Assembly: GCA_002341165.1 (NCBI GenBank)
Contig: DDNL01000073.1
Span: 1-43,464, forward strand
Length of the DNA stretch: 43,464 nt
DNA from: Shewanellaceae bacterium UBA2521
GTDB lineage: Bacteria; Pseudomonadota; Gammaproteobacteria; Enterobacterales; Shewanellaceae
Direction: 5' to 3'
Positions within the stretch are counted from its first letter, which is position 1. Every line of letters starts with the position of its first letter. Shown here one piece after another: positions 42,707-43,464 of this stretch. The notes beneath the pieces were generated by a model. It was given only the letters and a program-made list of their open reading frames with translations, did no database searches and had not been told where the DNA came from. The translations under genes were made by a program, and so were the position numbers.

Positions 42707-42900
42707 CGGTACTCATACCGATGCAATGGAATGCAGAACAAGTACGGAAACTTGTTTAAAATCAGGATGGTAATTGAAAGGCCTAGCCTTTTTCGGACAA
42801 TTGATAAAAAGGATTTCTACTCTCTAATGAAAGAGTGTTAATTGTACGGTTTTTAAAATATATACTTTAGAGCAGCTTAGGAATAAGCTGCTCTGTCTTT
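42707..42900 (+). ncRNA. Candidate CsrA-sequestering sRNA (CsrC/RsmY-Z type)
   Basis: A structured stretch of about 190 nt lies between cytochrome c4 and yihI, where E. coli has csrC. It has six GGA motifs in the plus strand at about 42728, 42746, 42765, 42795, 42811 and 42880. Three are presented in hairpin loops: TGCA-ATGGAA-TGCA (42722-42735), AACAAGT-ACGGAA-ACTTGTT (42737-42756), and the terminator loop (42880-42883). A fourth, CAGGATG at 42764-42768 and adjacent bases, is the exact CsrA-type motif. Other stems are CGGTA/TACCG (42707-42720) and ACAATT/AATTGT enclosing ACTCT/AGAGT (42797-42845). A possible promoter is TTGATA (42672-42677) with TTAAAT (42695-42700), 17-base spacer. A hairpin plus T-run at 42777-42793 might give a shorter form of about 87 nt. 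Confidence 0.7.
42869..42900 (+). terminator. Terminator of the Csr-type sRNA
   Basis: A perfect 11-base-pair stem (42869-42879 with 42884-42894) has a GGAA loop and is followed by GTCTTTCT. The T-run is imperfect. The loop itself carries a GGA motif, as in the last hairpins of Csr/Rsm RNAs. Confidence 0.75.
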
Positions 42901-42991
42901 CTCACTCTTCGTAACTAATTATCTGCTTTTTATATCGTTTTTTTCTTAAATTTGTTATGCTTGCATATACTATGAATTAAAGCTTAACATT

Positions 42992-43464
42992 ATGTCTAGA
43001 AAGAAAAAATCGCGCAAAGCAGGTTCATTAGGGCCTAAAGCACAACCTCGGGTTAAAGAGCGTAAAAAAACGCAGTCTAAGAAAAAAGGCAAAGGGCAAC
43101 CTTCGGGTCAACGCGCACAAGATAAAGCGACTCAATCTCAACAGCTACCATTACAGCAGCAGATGTCTGGGCTTGGAAGTCGGAAAAAAATACCTTTGAT
43201 TGCTCCTGGAGCAACAGAGGCGGCTTCTGCTTCACTTGATGTATCAGAGCAAAAAGAAATAGAGATGCGCCTTATGCAAATTGAGCATGATCCGCGTTTT
43301 AATCGTCTTCTTGATAAAGTTGAGAAAGAAGCAGAGTTGAGTCGAGAAGATCAAGCATGGTTTGATAGTATGCTGGATGAAGTCGAAACCTTGATGCAAA
43401 AGCTAGGTATAGATGCCGATGCAGAAATCGATGAAGACTCTGATTTGCCAAGCACAGAATCTGA
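42992..43464 (+). CDS. yihI: Der GTPase-activating protein YihI (cut by window end)
   Basis: YihI stimulates GTP hydrolysis by the ribosome-assembly GTPase Der (EngA). The visible 157 residues start MSRKKKSRKAG with the long basic, disordered N-terminal half typical of the family. GLGSRKKIPLIAPG follows, and then a conserved acidic helical domain (HDPRFNRLLDKVEKEAELS, SREDQAWFDSML, LMQKLGI) that matches E. coli YihI closely. The frame is open to the last base, so the C-terminus lies beyond the window; E. coli YihI is 169 aa, so only a few residues are probably missing. The ATG has no strong Shine-Dalgarno sequence directly upstream. Confidence 0.92.
   Translation, partial: MSRKKKSRKAGSLGPKAQPRVKERKKTQSKKKGKGQPSGQRAQDKATQSQQLPLQQQMSGLGSRKKIPLIAPGATEAASASLDVSEQKEIEMRLMQIEHDPRFNRLLDKVEKEAELSREDQAWFDSMLDEVETLMQKLGIDADAEIDEDSDLPSTES

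Noticed and set aside
1..43464. tRNA, rRNA, CRISPR arrays, insertion sequences, prophage genes
   Set aside because: I looked for cloverleaf-like CCA ends, regularly spaced repeats, transposase motifs and phage structural genes and saw none. A tRNA scan would be needed to exclude a missed tRNA.

Overview
This is a chromosomal core region of a low-GC gammaproteobacterium (roughly 40% GC, judged by eye). Dam, Fis, a PriC-like protein, YihI, RsmJ, DUF2970 and the linkage mrcA-pil-aroK-aroB-damX-dam-rpe-trpS point to the broad group containing enterics, vibrios, aeromonads and alteromonads, or a close outgroup. Cytochrome c4, the oxygen-dependent tRNA hydroxylase MiaE, glutathione reductase and a persulfide-dioxygenase-like enzyme suggest oxygen respiration. 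I cannot name the genus. I saw no tRNA, rRNA, CRISPR array, insertion sequence or prophage.

Layout. (1) 1-1,110: remains of one decayed minus-strand gene. (2) 1,297-10,136, mostly minus strand: priC-like, persulfide-dioxygenase-like MBL protein, a SufE/CsdE and SufS/CsdA pair, trpS, rpe, a DUF2970 membrane protein (plus strand), dam, damX, aroB and aroK. (3) 10,339-13,496: secretin operon pilNOPQ, with pilM missing, divergent from mrcA (13,685-16,234). (4) 16,248-22,161: cinA, miaE, glpQ, tcdA, a small XRE-regulator/unknown-protein pair, and an exported ATP-dependent DNA ligase (LigE type). (5) 22,171-30,239: an exported DUF4953-like protein that has lost its zinc-protease motif, a large hybrid histidine kinase, a PIN-PhoH ATPase and a 38-residue membrane protein. 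(6) 30,421-35,749: rapA, prmA, dusB and fis with a strong terminator. (7) 35,895-43,464: an unknown 102-aa gene, gor, opdA (prlC), rsmJ, engB, cytochrome c4 and yihI, which runs off the right edge.

How the genes work together. pilNOPQ and LigE fit import and repair of external DNA. The SufS/SufE-like pair makes protein-bound persulfide, TcdA finishes ct6A in tRNA (in E. coli it partners with CsdA/CsdE), and the MBL protein may clear excess glutathione persulfide. TrpS, MiaE, DusB, TcdA, PrmA, RsmJ, EngB and YihI make this a translation- and ribosome-rich region.

The most interesting material is non-coding. Between cytochrome c4 and yihI, where E. coli carries csrC, is a structured stretch with six GGA motifs, three in hairpin loops, ending in a terminator: a strong candidate CsrA-sequestering sRNA. 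Downstream of engB, in the Spot 42/ErsA position, a good promoter and a perfect terminator frame a second sRNA candidate on the plus strand.
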